Source: Lactifluus volemus (lineage: Eukaryota > Basidiomycota > Agaricomycetes > Russulales > Russulaceae). Taken from it: DNA of 64,000 nt. A model generated the notes under the pieces. The model searched no databases. It saw only the letters and a program-made list of their open reading frames with translations, and had not been told where the DNA came from. The position numbers and the translations under genes are program-made. This document shows positions 1-11,391 of this stretch, in pieces. The stretch is taken from the NCBI GenBank assembly GCA_022376515.1, contig WTXI01000137.1, positions 1 through 64,000 on the forward strand. The letters run 5' to 3'. Numbering within the stretch: position 1 is the stretch's first letter; the number at the start of each line of letters is the position of its first letter.

Positions 1-224
1 AGCGGGACTCATTCAGCTGATTTTCGCACGTAAATTTTCATATTTCAATGACTCATTGTAAAGTGCTGGTAGAAAGGTAGCGCAAGTTGTGTTGGGGATA
101 CGCAAATAAACCCTGATGAGACAGGTTGTTGATAATTGATACGTAGTCTACTGTCCAACTTGTAGAGCCTGGGAAAAAGGTTGGATGAGGGCAATTTCAG
201 AGGAGAGATGAGGAAATGGACCTT

Positions 225-563
225 CTAGTGGGTCAAATGCGTGCGTCCTTTGAACCTGCGACGCTCAAGAATTTTGCGGCCGCCTACTGTACGTTTACGT
301 GCAAGGAAGCCGTGCTTTCGTTTACGCTTCCGTTGAGATGGCTGGTACTCAGTTCCGCGCGACCGATGACGGGCATGCACAACTAGTGGTGTGAAAGAGG
401 CGTTGAGGAAGAAGAAAGGAGAGGGAGAGGTCGTAGGAGGGTTGGACGCGGAAAGGGGAGAAGCGAGGCGAATGACGAAGTTGACCTCAAGAGAGCCTGT
501 TGAAGGATTGGTCGGCGGGGAATGGGACCGGCAAGAATTCTGGTGATTTGGAATAGCTTCAAA
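225..563 (-). CDS. MRPL34: mitochondrial large-subunit ribosomal protein bL34m (5' end unresolved)
   Basis: Read on the minus strand, the frame ending at the TAG at 225-227 gives a lysine/arginine-rich C-terminus containing [20 protein letters not shown] and then [14 protein letters not shown], the conserved core of ribosomal protein bL34. The longer, serine-rich N-terminus fits a mitochondrial precursor with an import presequence. The frame is open back to about 563 (112 codons), but I see no in-frame ATG there. A short 5' exon, possibly reaching into the shared intergenic region, is therefore likely, and I could not place its splice sites. The ATG-initiated frame at 383-646 on the same strand is out of phase with the bL34 core and may hold part of the leader. 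The gene is divergent from eIF3c, so both would be driven from the same few hundred bases; both act in translation. Confidence 0.75.
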   Translation of the reverse strand, partial: FEAIPNHQNSCRSHSPPTNPSTGSLEVNFVIRLASPLSASNPPTTSPSPFFFLNASFTPLVVHARHRSRGTEYQPSQRKRKRKHGFLARKRTVGGRKILERRRFKGRTHLTH

Positions 564-722
564 CTATTGAAGAAAGACGAGCGAGGCATCCCTGTGTAGG
601 AGTGAGGCGGTGGGCCCGAGTCAGCTGCGGCTGGTTTCGCAGTCACGTCGGAGATCTCCGAAACCCAAAACTCCCTTTTTTCATCACCACCACAACTGTC
701 TACTGCGAATCATCCATCCACA

Positions 723-3673
723 ATGTCGCGTTTTTTCAGACAAGCAGCCGATTCAGACTCTGAATCATCAGACTCGGAGGAATCTCTCCTGAGCTCAGAC
801 GAGGACGCCTCCCCAGCAAAGCCAGCGGCACCAGCAAAACCAGCCATGTCCCGTTTCCTTCGTACCGCCAATCATTCAGATTCCTCTTCTTCTGAATCAG
901 AATCAGAATCAGAAGACGACTCGGATAATGAAGACGAAACACAAAAAGAGGCAAAACCGAAATCTCGTTTTCTTCGCGATTCAGATGAAGAGGAGAGTGA
1001 CGAAGAGGTCAAGCGTGTCGTTAAGAGTGCCCGCGACAAGCGTCTTGAAGAGATGGAAGCTACGGGAAGGACAATGGATAATGCTCTCAAAATCAATGAC
1101 TGGATAGCCATTTCCAACGGCGAGCACCCTTTCTTTTTCTCTATGCAGTGCCGCTCATGTGTGTCGCGTATTAGAATATGACAAATTGGCTCGCATGGTG
1201 CAACGCCAGCAGAACGTCGCAGAGCCGATCCCTCCATTTTACATTCGGACTCTTATTGGGCTCGAGGCGGCTCTGAATGCGGCGCTCGCAAAAGAAAAAG
1301 AAGCGAAAAAGAAGATGAATGCGAGTAATGCGCGCGCCCTCACGGCCATGAAACAGAGGGTGCGAAAGACGGTCAAGGAGTATGAGAAGGAAATCAAGCA
1401 TTACAATGATGTATGCGTCCCTTTCAACTTTCTCACATTGTAATCTCCTGATCACCCTCAGGACCCGGAGACATTCGAACAGGAATACGCTGCCCTTGCT
1501 GTTCCACAAGTCCAAGCCCGACCGGAAGTGGTCAGAAGGCCCGCTGGAGTGGAAGGTGAAGACACGGAAGAATTTACCCAAATTGGAAAAGGTGGGAAAC
1601 CCACTCAGTATACGTCCGAGGGGATATACAAGAGTCTCCAGGCCATTCAAGAGGCTCGTGGAAAAAAGGTGAGCCTTAGATTGTCCCCTACGGTCAAGGT
1701 GTTGACACCCCTCAGAACACAGACCGTGCTGATCAAATTCGTACTCTCGAGCGGCTTCTCGAGGTCGCAGTTACACCATATCAGCGGATTCGTGTTCTAC
1801 TTGCTCTGGTCTCGTCACGCTTTGACTACAACGCCTCCATCGCTTCTTATATGCCCATTGAGATGTGGCTTTCTGCTCAACGCGAAATCGATAGTCTCAT
1901 CGGCATTCTTATCGATGACGTCGGTTATTCAGTACAGGAGATAACTGACGATTATGACGACCTTGTCGAACGTACCCCCGAGAGTGAAAAAGATGGTGTT
2001 GTCTGCATACGCGGAAGCATTATAAGCTTCGTTGATCGATTAGATGACGAATTCACTCGCAGCCTACAGAATCTGGATCCTCACGGAAATGAGTACGTTG
2101 ATCGATTAAAGGATGAGAAGGGTCTCTACTGCACAATATGTCGCGCAGAGACCCTTTATGAGAAAAAGCAGCTTCCGGATCCTCTAGCTCGGGTGGTAAT
2201 GCGACGTTTGGAACACATATATTCCAAGGTTACATCACTTTGCCTGCACCTGTTTAATGCTATGCTCATTCATGTTCCTTTCTACAGCCCGACACCGTTC
2301 TTACTGCACTTGAATCGGCAGTCGCTACCTCAAATATCCCAACCAAACTTTCCCTTGCCTCTCAGTCAACCCCGTCAGCGCTCATTCATGCTCTCTGCGC
2401 TCACTTGTACAAGTCCAGGAACTCCGTTTTGCGTACACGTGCAATGCTTAGTCATATTTTCCACCACGCCCTACATAATGACTTCCACACTGCACGGGAT
2501 ATGTTGCTCATGTCTCACTTGCAAGAGACAGTCTATTCCATGGATGTTGGCACGCAGATCTTGTATAATCGGGCCGTCGTACAACTCGGACTTTGCGCCT
2601 TCCGATCTGGCCTTATCAAGGAAGCTCAATCAACTCTGCAAGACATATTTGCCACTCAGCGGGTGAAGGAACTCCTTGCACAGGGTGTGCACCAGCCGCG
2701 GTACCAGAGCCTCACTCCGGAGCAAGAAAAGGCGGAGAAGCAACGTCAGTTGCCGTTCCACATGCATATCAACACGGAGCTACTCGAGGCCGCGTTCCTC
2801 GTCTCTAGCATGCTTGTGGAAATTCCTATGCTCGCGAGCATAGACTTGGAAGAACAGAAGCGCAAGGCCATCTCCAAGCCCTTCCGCCGCCTGCTAGACT
2901 TTGCAGATCGTCAGGTGTTCACGGGACCGCCGGAAAGCACTCGGGATCACATAATGCAGGCTAGCAAAGCACTGCAACATGGCCAATGGGAACAGTGCCG
3001 TGACTTGATCCAGGACATCAAGATCTGGAGCCTTATGCCCGAGGCTGCCTCTGTCAAAGAGATGCTTGCCAAGTAAGCGAACGAACTTCATGTTTTGCGC
3101 TTGTATTGACTGAATGAATGTTCCACTACTTTTAGGCGCATTCAGGAAGAAGGCCTACGCACCTACCTATTCACATTTGCGCCACATTACAAGACCCTGT
3201 CGCTGGCTTTACTTGAACGTACCTTTTCCCTGGATCGTCGGGCGGTCAATTCCATTGTTTCGCGGATGATCTGGACTGAGGAACTTCCCGCTTCCTTGGA
3301 TCAGTCTGCTGGTGTAATCGTATTCCATCGCGTGGAGCTTACACGGCCACAACAGTTGGCGCAGATTCTGGCAGAAAAGGTTGGAGCGATGGTGGAACAA
3401 AATGAAAAGGCGCTTGACATCCGTCTTGGTGGAGCGACCGTCTGGGGTGATCGGGCAGATGGTCTAAAGGGAGACAAACGCGGTGAACAAGCGCAGGAAA
3501 GGAGAGGGCGTGGAGAGCGGAGAGGTGGCGCGAATACGCGCGGTACGTATAAAGGTGCTTTGAACTGTCCATCGTGCATATATTCACATGAACTGTCTTC
3601 ATTAGGCTCTAGGGGTGGACGCGGAGCACGCTTCGCACAGGGACTCGGAAGTCAAATGACTAAGACACGATAA
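723..3673 (+). CDS. NIP1: eukaryotic translation initiation factor 3 subunit C
   Basis: Seven exons: 723-1119, 1175-1410, 1462-1668, 1716-2228, 2288-3072, 3136-3542 and 3606-3673. They total 2,613 nt, an exact multiple of three, and encode 870 aa, close to the usual fungal eIF3c length. The N-terminus is an acidic serine-rich tract beginning [20 protein letters not shown], the flexible region that in yeast binds eIF1 and eIF5. The NDWIAISN and [17 protein letters not shown] blocks are typical of eIF3c, as is the PCI-domain half, and the tail is Arg/Gly-rich. eIF3c is a core scaffold of eIF3 on the 40S subunit. Introns are 47-63 nt. Five have GT-AG ends; the first (1120-1174) starts with GC. 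The final intron is 63 nt with no stop in frame, so retaining it would lengthen the RG tail by 21 residues. No break or frameshift is visible, so this is the one clearly functional host gene. Confidence 0.95.
1120..1174 (+). other. GC-AG intron 1 of the eIF3c gene
   Basis: The conserved peptide NDWIAISN must join E-Y-D-K-L. This is only possible if the exon ends at the G at 1119 and resumes at 1175 after TTAG. The donor then reads CG|GCGAGC, a GC donor that would be a normal GTGAGC but for one base. Reading through adds 15 unrelated residues and then a stop. Confidence 0.8.
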
Positions 3674-4317
3674 CTCATCTGTGATCACGCTTATGTGTTT
3701 TCGTCCTTGACCTTATATATATACTAGCAGAGACCTGTGCTTTACAAGAGGGTTAGTTGCTTATAAGAAGGGTGTCTGCAGAGCTAAAATTACCTTTGCT
3801 TGTTACCTTGCTTGCAAGGTATCAAGTGGTTGAAAATTGACTGTGTGTGTTATGGATTTATCTGGACCTGTGCCTCCCTGTAGCCTCATGTTTTTCATTC
3901 TGACATCATTCTTGCTTATGGACAGAGCCTAGCCCCTGTATGACATAGGATGATGCATTCATGACTCATAGTGACTCTTACATGACATCATTAGCCTAGA
4001 ACTATGATAATGTTGTAGCTAGACCCAGGCTCATGACATTATTACTGATGTCACTCACCCTTTTCCCTGTACAGTATACTGTATAAGACTCCTCATCTTG
4101 TGTCCTTGCTCTCCAGCTTGGACTTCTCTCTAATAGTATGCCTTGCAGATTCAGTGAATTCTATTGGTCTGGATCATTTCTGATCTGTCTTCTACTTAGT
4201 GGATTTACACAATTATGTCTTATTTTGGAGTTTGATATTTGTATTTTGATATGCTTACAATATCTTTTCTAATCGAGATAATTGGGATATTGGGCTATCT
4301 GCATGATATACTCATTG
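3674..4317. other. eIF3c downstream region, no gene seen
   Basis: AT-rich sequence after the eIF3c stop, including a TATATATATA stretch near 3715. From about 3849 (TGTTATGGATTT) it has the texture of a decayed LTR: a TGACTCA near 3962 and TATA-like and pyrimidine-rich segments near 4080-4130. Only one end can be seen, so I do not call an element. No coding frame is supported. Confidence 0.4.
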
Positions 4318-4500
4318 TTCCAAGTTCACTTTAGAGAACAAGGTTTTATGCCGATTTTCTTGTGATTTGCCCCCCCCCCCCCCTCCTGTGAGAATATTCA
4401 TTGATATCATTGCTGCATCTCAGCATCCTATGGAGTTTGCCACTGCTTTACCTGATTATATGTGATGATACAGTTTCCTTATTTAAATATGCATGCACAT
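4318..4500 (+). repeat. dispersed repeat, copy 1 (partner at 10031-10210)
   Basis: This stretch (CCAAGTTCACTTTAGAGAAC, then a C-run, then CATTGATATCATTGCTGCAT) recurs at 10031-10210 with high similarity. Both copies are followed by short repeats containing GAGATTGTGGGAAA. No coding capacity is evident. It is probably part of an older mobile element that also flanks the Helitron relic. Confidence 0.7.
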
Positions 4501-4770
4501 TGCATTGAGATTGTGGGAAAATTCACCACTAACATTGTGGCTGTTGCTGATAAGTTGCACATGTGGGTTGTGTGGGTATTGTGGGAAAATTCATTGCTAT
4601 TGTTGTGGTAGTTGCTGGGTTCCCCATTGCACATTGTGTTGAGATTGTGGGAAATTTCACCACTAATGTTGTGGCAGTTGCCAGGTTCCTCATGCAGGTA
4701 CATGTGTAGTGGGTATTGTGGGAAATTTTACTGCTATCATTACAGTAGTTGCCAGGTTCCCATGCACATG
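4500..4770. repeat. degenerate minisatellite with GTGGGAAAATTCA core
   Basis: About four imperfect units of roughly 60-75 bp. Each carries GATTGTGGGAAA or TATTGTGGGAAA, followed by a TTCA/CTGCTAT segment and GTTGCCAGGTTCC or GTTGCTGGGTTCC. A related array lies at about 10215-10395. Confidence 0.6.
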
Positions 4771-4929
4771 CACATGATAAATCAGAATGAATTGAATTAT
4801 CTCCATTTATATTTACAGTTACAGCTCTATTCTACCCTCAATTCTAATTGGTCTGACCACACATCATGCAACCCAAGTTGTTCTTGATGCTCACTGTGTC
4901 TGCAAACCCAACTACTGCAGTCAACAACC

Positions 4930-5508
4930 TAGTGTTTTAAGGTCCAGTCTACTAGACTGGAAAATAGACCGAAACTTAACTGAACCTAACTGGAAAAGAC
5001 CGGACCATCAGTTACAGTTAACTGCAGTTACAATCAGTTAAGTTAAAGGTTACAAGGTTTTTGAAAAACTCATTTAACTGATAAAAACTGGTTAAGACCG
5101 GTTAAGACCAGTTTTCTGGCATCCCCTACCTGTTAGCTACTTGCCCATACAAAAATCTCATGAATCTGATAAAAACTGACTGACATATGATCAAAACAAT
5201 CTTTATGAGCATTTTCTGAAACTATCCTTGAAAGATATCATCATAAGTCTCTCAATTGTTGGCCAAATTTGATGAACCATGGCTTAATTTGATCACACAA
5301 CTTTGGGGGATATTATTTTGCTGATGTCAACCAGTTATAACTTGCAAAAAGTCCAGTTATGATCAGTGATGACCAGTTATAATCAGTCATAACCAGTTAT
5401 CAGTTAAGACCAGTTAAAACTGGTTAACTGGACCGATTTTAACCAGTTACTTACAGTCTATCCATTTTTGGACCAAAAAACCGAACCTAACTGGACCTTA
5501 AAGCACTA
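4930..5508. mobile_element. TIR element (hAT-like MITE) inside gypsy relic 1
   Basis: The left end reads TAGTGTTTTAAGGTCCAGT. The right end is the inverse complement of TAGTGCTTTAAGGTCCAGT, one mismatch in 19. The TAGTG...CACTA ends are of the hAT type, but I found no clean 8 bp TSD. The interior is filled with variations on CCAGTTA, AACTGGTTAA and CAGTTATAA, with no coding capacity. It lies immediately upstream of the GHPGI zinc-binding motif of the gypsy integrase, so it probably interrupted that gene. Confidence 0.6.
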
Positions 5509-7660
5509 ACTGTAGGACACCCTGGAATCTCGAAAACCTTATGCACAGTAGAACAGGGCTATTGGTGGCCCGATATGAAAAACTTTGTTCGACAGTACAT
5601 GAAGGGGTACACCACTTGCCAAACCACAATGAGCAACACAGTCCGTCCTAAAGTCCCCATCTACCCAATCACCATAAAACCAAACACATTGCCATTCGAA
5701 ACAATCACACTCAACCTCATTGTAAACCTCCCACCGTCACAGGGTTACGACTCCATCCTAATGATTACTGACTACGATTGTACAAAGGCGGCATTCTTTC
5801 TCCCTTGTACTCAGAAAATTGATTCTAAGGAGTAGCTGCCCTCTATGCCCAACACGTCTTCCCTCACTATGGAGTCCCCAAAACCATCATATCAGGTCGC
5901 GATATAAGGTTTACCTCAAAGTTTACGACAGACCTTTGCAAATGACTCAAAATAAAATAAAACATTAGTACAGCATACCATTCCCAGATGGATGGCCAAT
6001 CAGAAAGGACAAATCAATGGCTAGAACAATACCTTCAGATCTACAGAAACTTCCAGCAAAACAACTGGGCATGATGGCTTCCACTTGCCCAATTTGTACA
6101 CAACTCCTGGCCCAGCTCCACCACTGGAAAAACCCCCTTTAAGCTGCTCATTGGGTTTACCCTGTGGGCTCAGGAACAACAAATAATGGACCTGGCCCTG
6201 CCAGCTCTAGAAGAGCAATCCACCTATCTCTGAGGACTGCGGGAACAAGCGCAAAAGGCCATTCAACAAGCACAGGATATGACAAGAAAGTACCACAAGC
6301 GAAAGAAGGGACAGCGCCACTTCTGACCTTTCACCAAGGGACAGCTCGTCCTACTCGAGGGAACAAACTTAAACCTACCCCATCCAACAAAGAAGCTTTG
6401 ACTAAAGTGCTTTGGACCTTTCCATATTATCAAAGTGGTCTCACTGTCATGGTTTGCAGGGACTGTGGCTTAAAGTGAGCATCGTTTCTGGGCTGACTAT
6501 TTGCTGTGGTGAGTCAGACAAGACTAGCAACACCAAATAGTAGGTCCAAGAACACGCAGGCAAGTTCCTGTGAAGGATAGACTTGACTGTGTGAACTCTT
6601 GGTGTTCGTATCGCATGAGACAGATAGCACAGACTGGTGCACGTGATGGTCGAAGTTGCCATTCCTAAAGAGGATAGACGGTGGCAGATGGGTGAATGAT
6701 GATGTGTGGGTTTAACCGCAACATGGGCATGAGCATACTGGGGTTAGAAGGGATCTTTCTAGCCCTAGTACGTTAGTGTGAGGTTGAACTAAGGTTCAAT
6801 ACAAGCAGGGCACGAAGAGTGGGAACTACTCTTTGCAACACGCTCATAATAAGGTTCAGGCGTCTGTGAGCTTGTTCTAAAGGTAATTGACCATGCAAAC
6901 AGATGTCTGATGGTGGTGTGAAGTATCTAGATCAAGGTATGAAGAGGGGATTCACAAGACAAGAGGGGAAGATGCGATGTGAGTGTGAGCAGAAGACAAT
7001 GAACTGTGATTCTAGATAAAGCTGAAGCTGGGGCTTTAGCTCGTCTACAGGGCCCTATTTATGTGTACAGAGGGCCAACCAACTATCCTACAAGGGTTAC
7101 AGTTAAGTAGCATAGTCAAGACTGTTGACTAAGTACCTGAGTTAGTTCTGATGACTCAAGAACTGACTCAGTGTGTCTGACTCAAGATCTGAGTCAAGAA
7201 CACTGACTCAAGATTTGAGTCATGCTACCTGAGTCAAATACACATCCAAAATGGTAACGCACAGCCCCTAGAAGTCAAACAGAGGGGGCTGGCCAAGGAA
7301 TGGGATCCTAGGTCATAACACAAGGCGAAAAATTGACGGAAAACAGTAAGAAATGGGCCAGATGGCCTGCATAACTGTAACACTCGCCCTATGTGTACAA
7401 ATTGGACTTACCACCCCAATGGAAGATCCACAATGTCTTCCATGCCTCCCTTCTGACCCCATATTCAGAAACAGCCAAACATGGCCAAAATTTCACTGAG
7501 CCACCCCTAGATCTGGTTGATGATCATCTAGAATATGAAGTCGAAGAGATCCTCAGATCAAGAAGGTGGTGCAGGAAACTGCAATATCTCCTGAAATGAA
7601 AGGGATATTCTGATGTGGGAGCCAGTTGAGAACGTCAATTCCCCAGAGTTAATCTGAGAA
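5509..7660 (+). pseudogene. Ty3/gypsy integrase relic with C-terminal IHNVFHASLL block (gypsy-1)
   Basis: Broken-frame translation begins GHPGISKTLCTVEQGYWWPD, the integrase zinc-binding region. It continues through a degraded DDE core (STAYHSQMDGQSERTNQWLE near 5980-6030) to KCFGPFHIIKVVS at about 6440. After removal of the solo LTR at 6445-7382 it resumes as YKLDLPPQWKIHNVFHASLL at 7393, the conserved tail of fungal chromoviral integrases, and ends around 7660 with YEVEEILRSRRW, the start of a chromodomain. Several in-frame stops and frameshifts show it is dead. Reverse transcriptase and gag are not present; the upstream part is replaced by the TIR element ending at 5508. Confidence 0.85.
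6445..7382 (-). mobile_element. solo LTR, family A (antisense), in gypsy-1
   Basis: 938 bp, TG...CA ends, flanked by CTCAC (6440-6444) and CTCGC (7383-7387), a 5 bp TSD with one change. It is the reverse-complement homologue of 11392-12327. On the plus strand seven TGACTCA/TGAGTCA motifs lie between 7152 and 7236, beside a TATTTAT box near 7057. No internal retrotransposon sequence is attached, so this is a product of LTR-LTR recombination. Confidence 0.9.
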
Positions 7661-7724
7661 TTCCATGAGGCAAATCCCGAAGCTGTGAGAACTCTGGAAG
7701 TCAAGGGGGATATAAACCCCACTC

Positions 7725-8450
7725 TTGACCCATCATATGACGCCCTCAAGTGTCCCTTCACACAGGTTAACACCTCTGCCTCCACTGTCGAGGATGGTCA
7801 TTGATCTGACCAGTCCATCTCCCCCTCCTGCTCTGGTGAGGAGCCCCAGCTATCACATGAGGACTCCTACTCTGGCTACCCCTCTCCCATCAGCCCGCAT
7901 GCATCAGTTATATTGGACACAGGCTACTCCTGACCTACACGAGGCCATGTTGCCCAACCTTATCAACACACCATTCATACCAGCGCAGAGCCCGACACCT
8001 CCACCACGAAGGGCAAGGCTCCTGCAGATGGTGGCGCTCATGGACTCTGACAGGAACACACAGGTGTTTGGAACAGCTTTTGTGCCCCCCAATACGCGCC
8101 TCCTCCACACGGCATGTGGTATTACCCTCAGCAGCTTTCCTCCCCTTTAGCTATTGCCTGGATCCCGACGATCCCGCCTCCACTGCTGCCTCCCGTCCAG
8201 TATCCAACCTGTCACCATTGCGGTGCCAGCCAGCCAAACCACCCCTTCAACCTCTGCCCCACCGATGTCCACTGCCTGTACTGCGCAGGCAGACACCTCA
8301 GGTGCAACTGCCCATGGCTGCATATCCTGTGCACGGCCACCAACTGTTTCTGTCCAGACAACCATGACTTCGTGGAGCTAAAAGGGGTTCACAACCCAAT
8401 TTGGCAGTGCCTGACATCCCTCGTCTTGCATTGTCACAATTACTGAGGCG
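7725..8450 (+). pseudogene. extra 3' ORF of gypsy-1 with Cys/His-rich region
   Basis: Downstream of the integrase/chromodomain and upstream of the 3' LTR is a frame beginning MTHHMTPSSVPSHR (7725). It is proline/serine-rich, and after one frameshift near 8110 it continues into a Cys/His-rich segment with CHHCGASQPNHPFNLC and CLYCAGRHLRCNC. The spacing resembles zinc-knuckle or small zinc-finger modules. Its position after pol is not standard for Ty3/gypsy. A comparable Cys/His ORF follows gypsy-2 (49841-52330), so it looks like a real third gene of this lineage. Function not recognised. Confidence 0.55.
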
Positions 8451-8469
8451 CTGGTGGCACAGTGTCCTT

Positions 8470-9706
8470 GAGAAGGGAGGTACTGTTACAATTTGGCACA
8501 TGATCAGCTTATGTATGGACCTCACATGATCGTGGGTATCTTTTTCACTTCATTCCAAGACAGTCTATGATACAGATCTCTGAATCTCTCTGAGGTATCT
8601 CTGTAGATCTCTATAGTTTCTCCTTCCAATCTCCAATATATTATTTACAAGGCATGTCACACTGTGACACACCTGGGACTCTATGACTCAGCATCACACC
8701 CTAGGAGTATATAAACCAGTCTGTTGTAGCTTGTCTCCTTAGACTTCGCTTTGTCTGCAATCAGACTAGTTGAACCCTCTTCCCTTCTTTCCCCTTTAAG
8801 TCAGACCTCCTGACCGTTGTCATCCAAGACTTAGTCTCGTCTTGTGATTGCCCTTGACCTCTTCTTTGACGATACAGTAGAGTGCATCCGTTAGCGTGAC
8901 ACTCTCCTCTATAGTAAAGCCAAGGGAAGAACTTGAGTGATCCTTGTCGTACTGTTAAGGTTCCAAGTGGGACCTTTGTACGAAGTGTACGTTTGTTCGT
9001 AAAGTCAAGAGCGAGACTTGCGAGACGTGCAAGTCAAGATCAAAGGTTTGGTAAAGACGAGACTTAGTAAATGACTAAGTCAAGAGCATTTCAGAGGTCA
9101 AGGGCTTTTGGGCTCAGAGTGAGACCAAAAGTGTCAAGAAGTCGAAAAACGTGATGTCAAGAGGGTTCTCTCAGGTCTGATGCTTCTAGGCAAGCAAGGT
9201 TCTAATAGATAGAAGACTTGGATTGCGAAATAAAACTGAGACTTAAGGTCTCTAGGGCAGAAAGTACAGAGCTTATATACAGAAGAGTGAGGCTATGTAC
9301 ATAGCTGTAAGGGCTATGACCTTCATATAGCTTTCAGGGCTTGAAACATGTTTCAGGAATCAGCGAGTCATCCTGTGCATGTGGCTGTTGCTTGTGGCTG
9401 TACGGTGCTGTGTGAGGCTGTATCGTGAAAGAAGATAAGTAAGTGATCTGAAACAAAAGCAATCGGTAGTCCATTCACATAAGCAGAGGAGTCATCAGAA
9501 GTGAGTCATTAGTCCAAAAATGTACAGTATGAGTCAGCAAGCACGTGTCAGTCCATAACACATACTGAGGCTTAGTGCCATGCTCAGTTCTCCTCGATCA
9601 CTACCACAGCACACGCCATGCGCCAAGGCCCCTCTGAGCCTTGACAAGAGTGTCCATCATGATTTATCCAGCTGATGTAAACACTTACCATCTTATACCT
9701 GTGACA
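8470..9706 (+). mobile_element. gypsy-1 polypurine tract and 3' LTR (interrupted)
   Basis: GAGAAGGGAGGTAC ends at 8482 and is followed by TGTTACAATTTGG, a polypurine tract plus LTR start directly after the extra ORF. The LTR holds a TATAAA near 8709 and a TGACTCA near 8685. It is interrupted by the family B solo LTR at 8953-9560 and appears to end near GTGACA at about 9706. The 3' boundary is approximate because no second copy is in the window. Confidence 0.6.
8953..9560 (+). mobile_element. solo LTR, family B, copy 1
   Basis: 608 bp beginning TGTTAAGGTTCCAAGTGG and ending CAGTCCATAACA. Flanking pentamers are CGTAC and CATAC (one mismatch). Its reverse-complement homologue lies at 15410-16014. 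Two TGAGTCA motifs occur near its 3' end. It is nested in the gypsy-1 3' LTR. Confidence 0.85.
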
Positions 9707-10030
9707 CATGGTTCCTCCATCAATGACAGTTCTCTCTTCATTTATTCCTCACAGCTCATGTGGGCCTATTAACAGTGAGGTAGGTGCCATTGTTTTGCTT
9801 GAATGGACATTTTTAACATCCCTGTTTTATAGCTGACTGACCAGAAAGCTGCAAAGCTTGACCTTAAAGATCTCCCCATTTTTGAGAAGAACCTCAATGC
9901 ACTCATTGAGAGGTATTTGGAGGATTTCCCAGAAGAATCTATGAAGAACAATGAGATCTCACAATATGCTGCCCACATTGCTCAAGCAAACATTACTCAG
10001 GACACTTGAGATGGGCATATTCAGTATGTC
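9707..10030. other. spacer with a short coding-like stretch of unknown origin
   Basis: Around 9830-10008 the plus strand encodes LTDQKAAKLDLKDLPIFEKN followed by about 39 further codons to a TGA, preceded by a plausible intron acceptor (TTTTATAG). I do not recognise it. It may be a scrap of a mobile-element gene. Nothing else is supported. Confidence 0.3.
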
Positions 10031-10395
10031 TTGTGGGTTCCAAGTTCTCTTTAGAGAACGAGGTTTTATGCCGATTTTCTCGCAGAAATTTGCCCCCCCC
10101 CATGGGAATATTCATTGATATCATTGCTGCATCTCAGCATCCTATATGGAGTTTGCTGCTACTTTACGTGATTATATGTGATGATACAGTTTCCTTATTT
10201 AAATATGCACGCGCGTTGTGTTGAGATTGTGGGAAAATTCATTGCTATCATTGTGGCTATTTCCGAGAGTGTGTGAGTTTTATTTGAGGCTGCGTTTTGG
10301 TGAGTCAAGTGTGGGAATTGTCATTGCTATCATTGCAGCTATTTCTGAGAGTGTGTGAGTTTGAATATGCACACACATTGCGTTGAGATTGTGGG
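10031..10395 (+). repeat. dispersed repeat, copy 2, plus minisatellite
   Basis: Homologous to 4318-4500 (AAGTTCTCTTTAGAGAAC, C-run, CATTGATATCATTGCTGCAT). It is followed by imperfect repeats containing GTGGGAA, TTGCTATCATTG and TGAGAGTGTGTGAGTTT. It borders the Helitron helicase relic. Confidence 0.65.
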
Positions 10396-11391
10396 AAATT
10401 GTTATAAATTGCAATTGCACTCCTTCTGAAATTAAGCAGAATGGTGCAGCATGGAAAAGAGTTGTTGCGGAAAAACATGCTGAGGTTATTGATGTTTGTT
10501 CACGAAACATGCCAGCGACTTCAAATGCTTTCTCTATGGCCTGTGTAGTGAATTCACAGTTTATACCTAATGAAGTGCATATTGTTGAAAAAATCTTATT
10601 TATCTCATGCATATGAATCAAGAGAATGGTGTCATATGATTGAAGAAATAGAGACATCCTTCAAATTGAATACAGGACAGGGTTGTGCGTTTCATATCAT
10701 CGTTAATCATTCCTGTGGACCCGAATTTGGACAATTAAAGATGTATATCAGTGGAATGGCAGGTACTGGAAAATCACAGGTACTTCATGCTATCTCAGAA
10801 TTCTTTTCATGAAGAAATGAGTTGTATTGCCTTCTTATATTGGCCCCCACCAGAAGTGCTGCCGCATTATTGGGAGGTTCTACTTATCATTCTGTACTTG
10901 GTATCAGCTCAGATGGCAACTGGTTATCTAATGTACAGCTCTCGCAGATAAAAACTAGATTAGTAGGTGTTCAATATATTTTCTTAGATGAAGTTTCTAT
11001 GTTGTTGTGTAGAGATATGTATCTTATCAGTGAAAGGTTGGCACATGTATTAAATAATCTGGACATGCCATTTGGAGAGATAAATATGATCTTTGCAGGT
11101 GACTTTGCTCAACTACCACCTGCAATTGGTGGTGAATATACCTTCCTTTACAGTCAAACCACAGGCAAGATTGTGACAGCATTGAAGGACCAACAGGCTG
11201 CAATTGGTAAGGCTCTATGGCATCAAGTCACAATGGTGGTTATTTTGCACCAAAATATGAGGCAGCGTGTTGAATCTGTTGAAAATAGTGCCTTCTGCGA
11301 AGCCCTTTCCAATATGCGATATAAAATGTGTACACCAGCTGATATTACCTTTCTTAGATCTCATGTTTCGAGTAATCTACCTGGCAAAGCT

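Noticed and set aside
3849..4220. Possible LTR beginning TGTTATGGATTT
   Set aside because: Only one end and no TSD or second copy found in the window.
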